A stretch of DNA of 64,000 bases, taken from NCBI GenBank assembly GCA_016584305.1, contig JACEEZ010011116.1:24900-88899 (forward strand), read 5' to 3'. The DNA is from Chionoecetes opilio. Taxonomy: Eukaryota; Arthropoda; Malacostraca; Decapoda; Majidae. Below are positions 34,636 to 45,404 of the stretch, one piece after another. Both the position numbers and the translations under genes were made by a program. The notes under the pieces were generated by a model, which worked only from the letters and a program-made list of their open reading frames with translations, made no database searches and had not been told where the DNA came from. Each line of letters starts with the position of its first letter. The first letter of the stretch is position 1.

Positions 34636-34654
34636 AAAAAAAAAAAAAAAAAAA
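34636..34654 (-). promoter_or_regulatory. Possible 3' splice site before the 2A ORF
   Basis: On the minus strand a run of about 19 T is followed by CAG/GTGTCG at 34633-34635. That is an acceptable acceptor and fits the lack of a good start codon. It could also be a chance homopolymer. Confidence 0.35.
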
Positions 34655-34839
34655 TTATATGTATGTATATTTATATAATTATATAATATACAGTTTGGAA
34701 AAGGGGGATAACTCCCATAAAGCTGCCACTGCCACAATGCTATCACATGTTTTCTAAACTCTAGGCATTATACCTTCCCAAAAAACACTATTAGCATTCT
34801 GGCCCTAATTTGATACCGACCAACCCCCCAGACTGATCG

Positions 34840-35600
34840 CCTAAATGTTTCACACAATACTACTAATTCCATTTTTCCCTTTCGCCAGCAAATCCTTGGG
34901 GACTGATAGGAAACTGGGTTTTGGGTGAGAACTAAAATCAGAAAACACATCCCTTGTCTGCGGGCCATTGTAGAACTTAGGTGACATTATTCCTCCAAGC
35001 TGTGTGCCATGCGTATAAGAAGTACTTTCCTTTGATAGGCCAAAACTACAGTGATTATCCATTATTGGCAGCAAGGAACATGGCATGATAACATCTTCAA
35101 ATGTCACACCCTTCACTGTCTCAGCCTGTGCCATGCCCATAACACACAAACGAACACACGCACAAAGGTGACTGAGCATAGGTAAGCTGCACAAGTAATG
35201 AAGTTCTTTGAAATAATTTCTGCTGTTATCATTGATTTCCCGTTGGTACTATGGGGTTAGAAATACTCCATATAATGAGATCTAAACAACTTAGAACCAC
35301 AGATCGTGTTTTGTCCAAAACTATAAATATTGTATTACACTAATTAGCATTGAAAGCGAGTTTTTTTTCAGCATCACGCTCGTTTTTTAAGTTGCACATG
35401 GCATTCAAAGATTATACACAATTTGGAATGTTGGATGTGGCATCCGGAGGTTGGTCGATCCATTGGAAGATTAGATGTGCCATTAGGACTAGGAGTGAAG
35501 GTTTCTGTGATGGGAGTGGAGTAGGGAGTAAAGTTTGGAGACCTGGGCCAGAGTTAATGGAAGTGAAAAGCCATGTTTCTTGTTATGTGTCAACCCTGTT
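34840..35600. other. No gene; diverged palindrome-family arm
   Basis: About 34885-34950 on the plus strand (CTTGGGGACTGATAGGAAAC, then GGGTTTTGGGTGAGAAC) resembles the dispersed palindrome-2 arm. The rest is unassigned. Confidence 0.4.
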
Positions 35601-35602
35601 AA

Positions 35603-35760
35603 GGCGGCTCAGTGGCAGTGACTTGAGTTCGCCTGTTTGGTCCCTGGGTTGGAATCCTACTCACTGGTGCTGGAGTTCATTCTGGCGTGATGGCAATTTG
35701 TATTTCCAATAGCCTTGCTGTTGGTATAAGCGCATTGTCTAGATAAAATCCAAGCATCTT
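35603..35760 (+). mobile_element. tRNA-derived SINE-like sequence
   Basis: A box-like GGCGGCTCAGTGGCAG (about 35603-35618) is followed 40 bp later by B box-like GGGTTGGAATCC (35646-35657). The cloverleaf is not intact and no A tail is clear. A degenerate SINE head is more likely than a tRNA gene. Confidence 0.45.
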
Positions 35761-35980
35761 ATTGCGTTTGGTGCTAAGGTGCAGGAATTGGTCTTGGAAG
35801 TGTACGGATGGGGCTGTGTTGTAGATGAGAAATGACGAGGGAGCCAGAGAGGAGCCAAACCAAGTGTGATGTGAGTTAGGCAGGAAGCAGGGTGTGGGAC
35901 CCGCAGGCAGGAGCAGAGTGTGAGGCAGCGGGTGGCTCTCTGTGTCCTAACTGTCACAATTTTTGTAGGTACTGAGGTCA

Positions 35981-37158
35981 TTGTCAAAGCTGACTGCTCT
36001 GTTCAGCACTAACTTGGCTACCCCGGCATCCACTAGGGATCCAGGACAGGCCATCGCGCGTGCTGCCGAGAGTACTCCTGCGATGGAGGTGGATGCTGTG
36101 GGGCCGGGCTGCAGCACGAGTGGCCAGGAGCAGCAGGACCAGTCTGCCTCAGGGGTGGGGAGGCACAATTGTGATGGCAAGAATCACCTGGAGGCAAGCA
36201 GCTCAGGCCACAAAGCAGAGAGTAAGCTGAAGTGCCAGCAGTGTGGGTAAACTTTTGAATTCATGAGGACAACTTAAAAGACATTCCCTGATTCACAGTG
36301 ATGTTAAGAAACATAAATGTCTAGAGTGTGGAAAACATTGCTGAAAAGGGTAACCTTACCAAACACATGGTAAAACACGGGTGTGTTTAAAAATATGAAT
36401 GCCTAGAGTGTGGGAAAACTTTTCAATTCAGAGACAGCTTAAAAGACATTCTCTGATTCACAGTGATGTTAAGGAACATAAATGTCTAGAGTGTGGTAAA
36501 ACATTGCTGAAAAGGGTAACCTTAGCAAACACATGGTAACACACAGTGGTGTTAAAAATTATGAATGCCTAGTGTGTGGGAAAAAATTTGGCTATAATTC
36601 TGCCCTTGCATCACACACCCGGACAAGCCATGGTGTTAAGAATCATCAATGTCTAGAGTGTGGAAAAAAATATATCAACAAGTCTACTCTTGCATACACA
36701 CCCTGACACACAGTGATGTTAAAAATATGAATGTCCAGAGTGTATGAAAAAATTTACCACAAAAGCTGGCCTCACCGCACACACCCGTGTGACACACAGT
36801 GGTAATACTTATATATGTCTTGTATGTGGGAAAAGATTGGCAAATAAGGCTTCCCTCACTATCACACCGAGACACACAGTGTTTATAAACATAAATGCAG
36901 GTGTGTAAAAAAAGATTAATTCAAAGGGTCGCCTCAAAACACACTCCCTCAAACACGATGTTGTTAAGAATTACGAATGTCTGGAATGTAGGCAAGAATT
37001 GTTTCCACTGCTACTCTCAATTCACATATCTGGAGGAAGCATACTGGCTATAAGAAATTCCTGTGTGATATTTGTGGCAAGGGTTTCAAGACAAAGGTGA
37101 TATTCGCAATCACATGAAGAGACACTTTGAGATGGTGTGTTTGTGTGGACAAGTGTGA
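35981..37158 (+). pseudogene. C2H2 zinc-finger gene, about 11 fingers, many frameshifts
   Basis: An open N-terminal frame (35981-36250: MSKLTALFSTNLATPAS, then Ser/Gly/Gln-rich) leads into a C2H2 array. CxxC starts lie near 36233, 36318, 36400, 36483, 36566, 36649, 36731, 36815, 36895, 36978 and 37063, spaced about 83-85 bp (28-residue period). Linkers resemble HSDVKKHKCLECGK. Fingers 5-6 are in one frame (YECLVCGKKFGYNSALASH, HQCLECGKKY). The others carry 1-bp indels. The last frame reads RNHMKRHFEMVC and stops at 37156-37158. It would be a nuclear DNA-binding protein. Single-base indels in almost every finger mean a pseudogene, or a gene hit by consensus errors. It is the only candidate host gene in the window. 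Confidence 0.75.
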
Positions 37159-37313
37159 TTGTACCCGTACTGTGGGAGTGTGTCCTGTGTGGCAATGGGT
37201 GGTGGAAGGCAGTGTGTTACATTTGTGGTGGCAGCAGTATTCTTGTTTTATGTTATGAAGTAAAGGCCTAGTTATATAAGAGTAGTGTTTGGTTGGCAGT
37301 GCAGGTGTGACTC

Positions 37314-37319
37314 AATAAA
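37314..37319 (+). terminator. Polyadenylation signal AATAAA after the zinc-finger gene
   Basis: CTCAATAAATGTG lies 156 bp after the final stop, in the right place for the cleavage signal of the zinc-finger transcription unit. Confidence 0.5.
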
Positions 37320-37354
37320 TGTGTGTGCTTGATAAAACCTTTGTTTGTGTATAT

Positions 37355-37497
37355 CAGTGGGTCCCAACCTTTATTGGCTGTGACCCTAAATTTCCCAGCA
37401 ATACTGCCTCGTGACCTTCAGGCATATAATAAAAGAAGCAAATATGTATTTATCATTGAAATATTTGTAAATTGCTGATATAAATTATATAATATAT
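37355..37497. mobile_element. hAT-type MITE end
   Basis: CAGTGGGTCCCAACCTTTAT, followed by GTGACC words, is the classic end of hAT-derived MITEs. The partner end is not found before 38500. The pogo-type MITE is inserted next to it. Confidence 0.5.
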
Positions 37498-37499
37498 TA

Positions 37500-37588
37500 C
37501 AATAAACCCTTCATGCTCGCGGGGGTTAGGGAACAGAGACACCCGCGAGTATCGTAAATCCGCGAGCATGACATTAGTCATTCATTTA

Positions 37589-37635
<47 letters not shown>

Positions 37636-38214
37636 CCATCACAAGGAACTGGCCAAGGGCACAACAAAAATGGGTAACACAAAGCCCGCTTCGTCGCCAG
37701 TCCCTATAAAGAAGACAGTAAGAGAATAAAATAAAAAACGGGTAGGCCAATTTAGTTCGGGAGGTGTCTTGTTACTCTTCTTTTGAAAAGATTTAAAGTC
37801 ATAGGAAAGTGGAAAAATAGAAACAGGAAGAGAGTTCCAGAGTTTACCAGTGAAAGGGATGAAAGAGTAAAGATACTGATTAACTCTTGCATTAGGAAGA
37901 TGGACAGAATAGGGATGAGAATGAGTAGAAAGTCTTGTGCAGCGAGGCTGCGGGAGTGGGGGAGGCATGCAGTTAGCAAGTTCAGAAGAGCAGTGAGCAT
38001 GAAAATAACAGTAGAAGAGAGCAAGAGAAGCAACATTGCGACGGTGATTTAAAGATTGAAGACAGTCAGTCAGAGGAGAGGAGTTGATGAGACGAAAAGC
38101 TTTTGACTCAACCCTGTTTAGGAGAGCTGTATGAGTGGATCCTCCCCAAACATGTGAGACATACTCCATACATGGGCGGATAAGGCCCCTGTAGAGAGCA
38201 AGCAATTGGGAGGG

Positions 38215-38256
<42 letters not shown>

Positions 38257-38322
38257 GGGGTTGAAAAACCCGCGAGTAATCAATCTGCGAGCCTGAAACC
38301 CGCGAGCATGAAGGGTTTATTG
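37500..38322. mobile_element. Pogo/Tigger-type MITE containing a LINE fragment
   Basis: The ends are CAATAAACCCTTCATGCTCG and its complement, flanked by TA at 37498-37499 and 38323-38324, as expected for Tc1/mariner/pogo elements. CCGCGAG motifs repeat inside both ends. The interior is occupied by a LINE fragment (37590-38258). Confidence 0.82.
37590..38258 (-). pseudogene. Jockey-like LINE 3' fragment inside the MITE
   Basis: The minus frame encodes QLLALYRGLIRPCMEYVSHV, then VESKAFRLINSSPLTDCL, then VNQYLYSFIPFTGKLWNSLP, and ends GTGDEAGFVLPIFVVPLASS at 37639. That is the post-RT end of a jockey-type LINE. On the plus strand a T run of about 45 (37591-37635) is the poly-A tail. The 5' truncation borders an A run of about 30 (38219-38248) and ten G. 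It shares its C-terminal part with 32240-32620. Confidence 0.82.
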
Positions 38323-38521
38323 TACTACAAAACCCAAATACACATTACACATTATTATATAGTAGTATATTTATACAAGTTTCTTTATTATTAACAATGC
38401 TTTGAATTACACAAAATCTGTACAAGAATTTTTTTCATGGACAGGTATGAAAGAATAATTTTCTGTTTCTTGTAAAAGTATGGGCATACTGAAAAATTAT
38501 TAAAGCTTTGGCAAAGTATTA

Positions 38522-38640
38522 CAGTAAACCTTCTATAATTCGAACTAATTGGGGGGAGTTCGACTTGGGTCGAATTATCCGAAAGTCCGAATTATCGGAC
38601 TTTCGGAAAATTGGACTCAAAATTATTGGACTATGGGCCC
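38522..38640. mobile_element. Tigger/pogo-like terminal repeat, single end
   Basis: TTA precedes CAGTAAACCTTCTATAATTC, a typical pogo/Tigger end. A CGAATTATCCGAAAGTCCG stem follows. I find no matching right end and no transposase. Confidence 0.5.
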
Positions 38641-39839
38641 GAAAAACACCCTCCGTGACACTTGTCTCAGCACAAAAACCCATGCGTCGCTCCTCCCGCC
38701 GCCCGCCCAACCAAAACTTGAACCACAACACACAACTTTCTTTTGCCGCTTTTAACATCCTATGCCACATTTATTTCCACATCAATTCATCACACCTTGC
38801 AACACATTTTTTACGTAAAAAACAATTTTACGTTTACAACTGTGGCAAGGCTTATTTGCCTTCTAAACGAAGATGAATGTCGTCAAAGGCCAACAGCAGC
38901 TCACAAAGGCAGGGTCTGACCTGCCTTGTTTCGCGCCTTAACGGTGCCATACGGCGGTTTTCCCCCGCTGAGCAGGCGTAGGAAAATTTCCCTTTAAATC
39001 ACAGGCCCCCAGGGATACGGCCCCCTAGCTTGCCTCAGCATCTGGCCCCGGTTCCTTTAAAACAAAAAGAGATTCCTGGGGTCTCTTTAAAAAAATTTTC
39101 CCCCCTCTTTGGTCCTATTTTAAACGCCCCTTTGGGGCGCCTCTTTATTCCCGGGGTCTCCCGTTCACCTGACCTGGGGAGGTTCCTCATCTTTTTTTGC
39201 TTTTAAAACAGTGTCATGCCGTCCTGCTGTGCTTCAGAGCCCAAATAGGTCTGAAAAGGGTTTCAAAGCTCTACAATTCCCAAAACCCCAACGAAAAAAA
39301 TTGTGGGCAGCCAAAATCATCTTTTGGAATGGACCCCTCTTTCATATTTTTGTGCGTATTTTCATTTTTTTGGGTTGTAGCACTAACATCAAAAATAAGG
39401 AAAAAACAAAAGGCAGTATATAGACATACACGGGTATTCCTGCAATACTTTAACATAAAACGCATAACTTTTCCCCCTTCCTATATTTTTTTTCTCTTTT
39501 CTTTGAGGACTCACCTGACCTACACCTCCCTCTTTACGGAAGGGTGATTACCACTTTCACTTCATCACCAAGGGGCGTGCTTCGGGGGTTCAAGAAACTT
39601 TCACCGACTATCCACGTCAAATTTCAAGCCCCGTGCCCCGGGGGTAGGGGGGGTAGTCGACTCTTTGTGAGGACGGACCCCCCGCCCAGGGTTAAGTAGA
39701 CAGCCTAGCTCTCCATACTGCTGCTGTTCTCAACCCTTGAAGGCCTTCTGGAGACTGGCGTCTTCTAAAGGCCTTCCCTGTCCCCACTACCATAAACACT
39801 CCCCCTGCCTAAGGGGGTGCTACGGAACTGAAGTTTGTT

Positions 39840-41000
39840 GCTGCAATTCCCCCTCTCTCCAGCAGTGTTCCAGGGGCCTTAGGCTCCTGACGCTTTTCTT
39901 AGATTCAACATTGGGGCATACGCCGGGGGGGGGGTCGCCTGCCTCGCCAACCCTGATGCCACTCCCCGGGGTCCCCCCGCGCAGCCCCATGCAGGCCCTT
40001 TCCCATCCAAGCACTCCGCAAAAAAACATAAAATTTGCCCACCACGACCTTTGGGCCCCCCTTTTTTCCTCCTCCACCCCGGATTGTCTCTTACAATACA
40101 CCCGAGGGGAAGGGTTTTCGTTTTTCAGGGTACGGCCACATGCCCATATAGCCGAATTTGGCGCTGACGGACTATGCAGGTAATAGGCCTCGATTCAGTT
40201 TATGGGCAATCCTGATTTGACATAATCATCCCACGTACCCCCATGGCTCTGCAAGACACTTTTTACCAAAGGCATTGTTTCGTCTTTTTCAAGTACATTT
40301 AGTGTTCATGTCTCCCCAAACCATGAGTAAAGGGGGACACAAACGATTAAGATCCGGATTTTTCCTTCACAGGTACTGAAATGCCAAATACCCCCGTTGA
40401 GCGAGTCCCTACCCCGTGGGCTATCCCAATCCGCCGAAAGGGGATTTCTTGACGTGCCCGCGTCATTAGGACTGCGCAACCAAAGGTATGTAAAATTTTC
40501 CAAGATCTCAATATCCTCGCCGCATGCATGAACGACTGTACGTTTCATCTATAAGTTCCAAACACCTGGACCTTGGTTAAACCAGGGGACCTCAAATCCC
40601 AAAAGGGGTTTGCCCCTTTGTGCAGCGCCCGAGGCCCTCACCAGGACCTCCACGACTCAGCAAAGATTACTGCATCATCACAAAAACAAGATCGTGATCT
40701 TGGTGTTGCCGACGGGATGCTCCACAATCCCTTTGATCTACAACCTTGTCCAATATCCGCCTACAAGTGGGAAAAGTGGGGTGGGGCAAGGGCGACCCCT
40801 TTTCCTCACTCCGTATTTAAAAGGAAAGAAGTGGGTAAACCCGCCCCCCCTTCACAGCATCTCGTCCCAAAAACAGACCCTTTTCAAACCAAAAGTCCTT
40901 GCAGGAACCCCAAAGTCGCCCCGAAGATCCCAAGTGACTCACATGCCTGAGTCAAACCCCCTTTTTTGAATCAACATAGGCTGCAACATCCCCGTCGAAA
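39840..41000 (-). pseudogene. RTE-type LINE reverse transcriptase, homopolymer-damaged
   Basis: Across many minus frames the motif order is that of RTE elements. A GVRQGCVLAPSLFNTCMDW-like region lies near 40760-40830 and FCDDAVIFAESW near 40655-40690 (catalytic pair, with FCDD). HACGEDIEILENFTYL lies at about 40480-40535, RRIGIAHG near 40420, and a GMG…ARGDPGEWH…GEATRPP tail at about 39930-40010. Almost every segment is shifted by expanded homopolymers, so its true state cannot be judged from this consensus. Confidence 0.7.
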
Positions 41001-41159
41001 CTCACGTCGGCGTTCCCCCCAGGACACAAACGCTAGGATCAAAATAGTAGGAAACCCAGAATCATTTCTCATGATTGTTAATATTTTTGATACCCCCTCG
41101 GCCCCGACACTTCTCAAAAAAACCCCCATCCTTGCACAAACTCTTGATAATTGAGTCTA

Positions 41160-43900
41160 TTTTGTCACCAGGGGTTCAATTCACTTTATTTTGGATGAAA
41201 ATTTAATGCATTTATGTATACGTATACGGTATCATTACTGGGTTTTTTTTTTCTTCTCCTTGTGTCATCATTTTTTTTTTCAAAGAATCAGTTGTTATTG
41301 TCCCATGAATTTTCTTTTTGTTTTTAAAAAAAAATTGTGTTTTTTCCTTGTATTACATCCTTTTCTGCAAAAATTTGGAACCTAAAAATTTAACATTAGC
41401 ATAGAATATCTTCATTTTTCAAAAATATATACTTTGTTACTGTTTGTTCTTCATTTAAATTGGGCCCCGGTTTAAATACCATTTTTAAAGCCCTACTTTT
41501 CCCATCATTATCCTATTCCCTATTTTCTTGGTTTTGATTCCTTAATCCTATTCCATGTCTTTATCGGATCTAAATTTTCTAGCATTTCTTTTATTACTGC
41601 TTATCATTTGGCGAAAAATTCCCCTTTTGGCCTGTGTTTGCCCCAATGCCACAAATATTTCCCAAATCTGTGAAACTCTTCAAATCTTTTTTTTGTTTTC
41701 TTTATGTCAATTTATCTGGATTCTCAGATGAGGGTCATTTTATAATGTATATCCTCCAAAACTCGTTCTTTTTTTAAACTTGTTTGCCTACAATTTTTAA
41801 GATTTCCATTGCTCCAACAATCTACATCATATTTTAAAAACTTTTTTATTTCCCATTAACAGTCTTTCCTTGGGCCATTATTTTTTTCAGTATTTGTCTT
41901 CTACAATACTGGCGTTTCCCTCCTCCTTTCAGCCAAAATTGAAAAAGTAAAAGTACATGTGCTATGTAAAACACTCCTGTGCCCCCAAGCGGTGTTTTGT
42001 AACAATATAACTAATTTTTGGGCATCTGCAGCTGCCAAGCTTTTGACAATTGATGTAAAAACCACTAGTTAGATAAGGGGGTAGGTTGGATGATTATGTA
42101 CTAAGGGGCCCCCGCCCCACTCCCGTGAAAATTGGCTCATTTTTTCGTAAAAAAGGAACAATTTTCCAATTATATTTCATCCCTTTTTCTGTTAAAAAAA
42201 CAAACAAACAAAAAAATCTATTGTAAGATTCATTAAAACAGTTTCTCATTTTAGACTCGAGTTTGTTTTCCCCTTTTTACTTTTGGGGTGGACAAAAAAA
42301 TTTCCTTTTTTTCACTAAGACCATCCGTATTCATCACACGCCCTTTAAAAAACCCACTTTTTCCCCAAAATGGAAGTTAAGATAAGCGAAACTATTTTTT
42401 GTCTTCTATGTCCTAACTTGAAGAAAGGTAATGGTATTTACCTCAGGTTTTAGTAAATTCATCTTTTTTTTTTAATTTTACCCTAATGTTCATAAGGACC
42501 TACATTATTCTGTTTGTATTTTTAAAAAAACTTTTCTAATGTGTAATAAACTATTAGCCCTAATAAACAAATGAGATTTTTCACTCCATATATATATATT
42601 ATTTTTTTTTTACAACCCTATTTTTGTCAAAAAAATTTATAACTTTGTATTTACGATCCTACTGAAAACGTTCATTGTGTACTCAACTTTACTTTAGCTA
42701 AATCTTGTAGCGGATAAGTTAAGTTTTCTTTTGAGTGGCAATTCATTTCCGTAAGTGTATTTATTTAGGTGCTATGGCGATCGAAAGGAGGCTCGCCGGT
42801 CATTCGGAGGGTCATTTCCGGAAAGCACAATTTTTGACAATCCGTGATTTATGAGATTATTGCCAGGTTTTCAGATGAAACACCCTCGTTAATATTATGC
42901 AACAGGTGGTCCTCTATCAAAACCAGGTGAGTGATCTCTGGGCCTCTCAACATGAAAACACCCCTTGGCTCCTGGACTATGTAACAGTCAGCTCCCGTTC
43001 TATCTCCCGAGACTTACAGGCGGTACATTTATTCTCAAAAACATATGAAAAAGTCTGCAACCTTGGTGACCAGCACGCTACTGAGTCACCTTGAACTACT
43101 TATACTAATTTGGCATCCGGTAACCTCATTTGTTTCATTGTTATTAGTGCAACTCTGTTACGGTTATGTGTTACTGTGGTGTTGACTGTAGTGACGAACA
43201 TTTTTGTGACTTGGTAATTGAATTTTACCAGGTTTCTTACCTGGTGGGCTTCCCACCTGGAAGATTATGAGCAAGGAAGCCTCATGCTCCCAAATGTACC
43301 ATTCATAATTTTTAAATATTAAATTGAGGTAATCACAGACAAAATATTCTGGTAAGTTCATTATATGCGGTTATAAGTAATAACTAAGTATTAATGCTGC
43401 TCAATTAATATATTCAAATTACTTACTAGTGTCTGACTTAGCCAGACGGGTTTCAAAAGTATTAATATTAATGAGAGAAACAACATAATTTGTGAGGGAA
43501 TTTCACATACAAATGCCTCTTACATTAAATAACTTTCTCAAATATCCAGAGAAGGCCTGACATGTGTTAAACCCAGCATGATGGTAGTGGTTGTAGTGTG
43601 TCTTGTTTGTATTGGTTACTTTGTTATGCTGCATGGATTATGGATTTATAGATTTTGTGATGGTCCTATGAATACTGTATAGCTAATTTAACATGGGCAT
43701 TCCAACGGCAAAGAGTTTCAGGGCCTTTTTCATGCTACTTGTTGAAAACCAATTTTTCTGGTAATATAAGCTGAAAGGGTGTCATGCTAGACCTTTTTCA
43801 CCTTCAAATGCCAGCACCCAGAACTCTCTCGGACATCTTGCGGTATTTATTTCTTTTAGCGCAGTTTCTTTACCGGGCAAATCTTACCATATCCAGTGGA
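41160..43900. other. AT-rich, no gene recognised
   Basis: Long A and T runs and no convincing frame. 41200-42400 looks like the same under-polished consensus as the RTE segment. 42800-43450 holds short hairpins (for example ACCAGGTTTCTTACCTGGT near 43229) but no protein signature. Confidence 0.5.
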
Positions 43901-43905
43901 TTTTT

Positions 43906-44571
43906 GGCATCATAATAGGCCACTGCATTGAATAATAAGATCCCGTTCCAAATGTCCATAATCTTGATTAGATAGGTAGCTTGCGGACAACTGGGTGCTA
44001 GGGACCAATTTTTTATGTTATTTTAACCACAATAAGGCAATCTTAAGTGTTCTTAAGTTGAAAATCGATTTCACTAATAAAACCAATGGTTTTGAATAAC
44101 TCATGTCCCATACCATGAACATTGGTTAGAAGAAATAGTATTTGAAAGTATGATCTACTCATGTATGGTCCGACAGCATTTAAGGAACTGTTAATTACGT
44201 CAAAATGTTTTGGGGGAATATATTTCTCCATTGATGCTGAAAGATTATACATAGATTGTGTGCACAAGTGTAACATGCTTTCTTATTCTCCATATTATTT
44301 TTCATCTCAATATTATTTCTACTTTCAAATACTATTTCTTCTAACCAATGTTCATGGTATGGACATGAAATATATCAAAACCATTGGTTTTATTAGTGAA
44401 AATCTGATTTTCAACATAAGAACACTTAAGATTGCCTTATTGTGGTTAAAATACATCAAATATTGGTCGCTAGCACCCAGTTTGTCCCCAAGTTACCTAT
44501 CTAATCAAGATTTATGGACATTTGGAACGGGATCTTATTATTTAGTGCAGTGGCCTATTATAATGTATGCC
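43906..44571. repeat. Foldback repeat, about 250-bp arms
   Basis: Arms 43906-44150 and 44320-44571 are inverted copies: GGCATCATAATAGGCCACTG at the left end, its diverged complement at the right, and CCATGAACATTGGTTAGAAG paired inside. The spacer is about 170 bp. The apparent transmembrane-like frame across it is Phe/Leu-rich by composition. Confidence 0.88.
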
Positions 44572-44599
44572 TGTACGTTTTTTTTTATAGTGCAATTAA

Positions 44600-45120
44600 T
44601 TCTTTTAATTCAGGTACGTGACGTCAGGTTAGGTTTGGTTAGGCTTAATTCACCTATTTTTTCTTTTAATTCACCTTTTCTATTCTTTTTCCTCATTTTC
44701 AATCATCTTCACTTTTCATCTACTTCTCTAACTTCATCTATTAACTTTTGGGGTTTGGTTAGCTTCTATGCACCTTTTTTCTGAATTTATTCACATTTTA
44801 CCCACACTTTCCCTGACTTTATATGAAATCTTCTTTCACTTCATTCAATCTTGCCACCTCTTCCTCAGCATTTAGTTTTATTAAAATGTCCTTAACCGTT
44901 TTTACTTCTTCTTTTTCTCTCTTGATCTAAACAAGATATCCTTCTCCTTCAGTCCAAAATAAAAAAATAAATTTTTCTCTACTACATCTCTTATTAAATT
45001 CCATTATTCTTCAAAACTTTTACTACCTCTTTCTTAACATGTTCACTTTGCTCTTTCTTATGTTGTTCTATAAGTTCTTGCAAGTGTACTTTCAAGATAC
45101 TTTTCAAGTGACATGATCTT
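44600..45120. other. Pyrimidine-rich sequence, no gene
   Basis: TTC/CTT-rich plus strand with a short GGTTAGG-type word near 44628. Nothing coding recognised. Confidence 0.5.
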
Positions 45121-45164
45121 CATGACAATCTTGACCCCACTATCGCGGGGTCAAGATTGTCATG
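45121..45164. repeat. Perfect 18-bp hairpin
   Basis: CATGACAATCTTGACCCC (45121-45138) and its exact complement (45147-45164) are separated by the 8-base loop ACTATCGC. There is no T run or gene next to it, so a terminator role is not supported. Confidence 0.85.
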
Positions 45165-45404
45165 GTTATGTTATGGTTATTACTAATTTGCACAACAAAT
45201 GAGTCATCAAAACACACTAATGAACTAAAACTACTATTAAATGGAAGAAAAAAAAAAAAAAATTGTAAACGACCAATGAATGGAATAGACGCCTATTTTG
45301 CTGATCCTACTTAATTTGCTGCCAGACAATCGGCCTCAGTTATGCAAGCAAATCCTGGCAGATGTATGGTGCGTTTTATTTATGCTGGTTTGCCTGTGAT
45401 CATG

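Larger units (their letters stand above)
32879..34819 (-). mobile_element. 1.9-kb Academ-like element with 2A-bearing ORF
   Basis: The TIRs are about 125 bp: left 32879-33004 (CGGTATCAAATTAGGG outward, then ACATGTGATAGCATTGTGG) and right 34693-34819, its complement. Weak similarity continues outward to about 32852 and 34838, so exact ends and target duplication are unresolved. The interior encodes, on the minus strand, the N-terminal part of a transposase related to the one at 18-20.7 kb. It stops at the left TIR right after the VSYDQL motif. The C-terminal half is missing, so this is an internal-deletion derivative. Confidence 0.75.

Noticed and set aside
43906..44784. Phe/Leu-rich 207-codon frame resembling a membrane protein
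   Set aside because: Half of it lies in the foldback arms and the rest is T-rich sequence; no homology signature.
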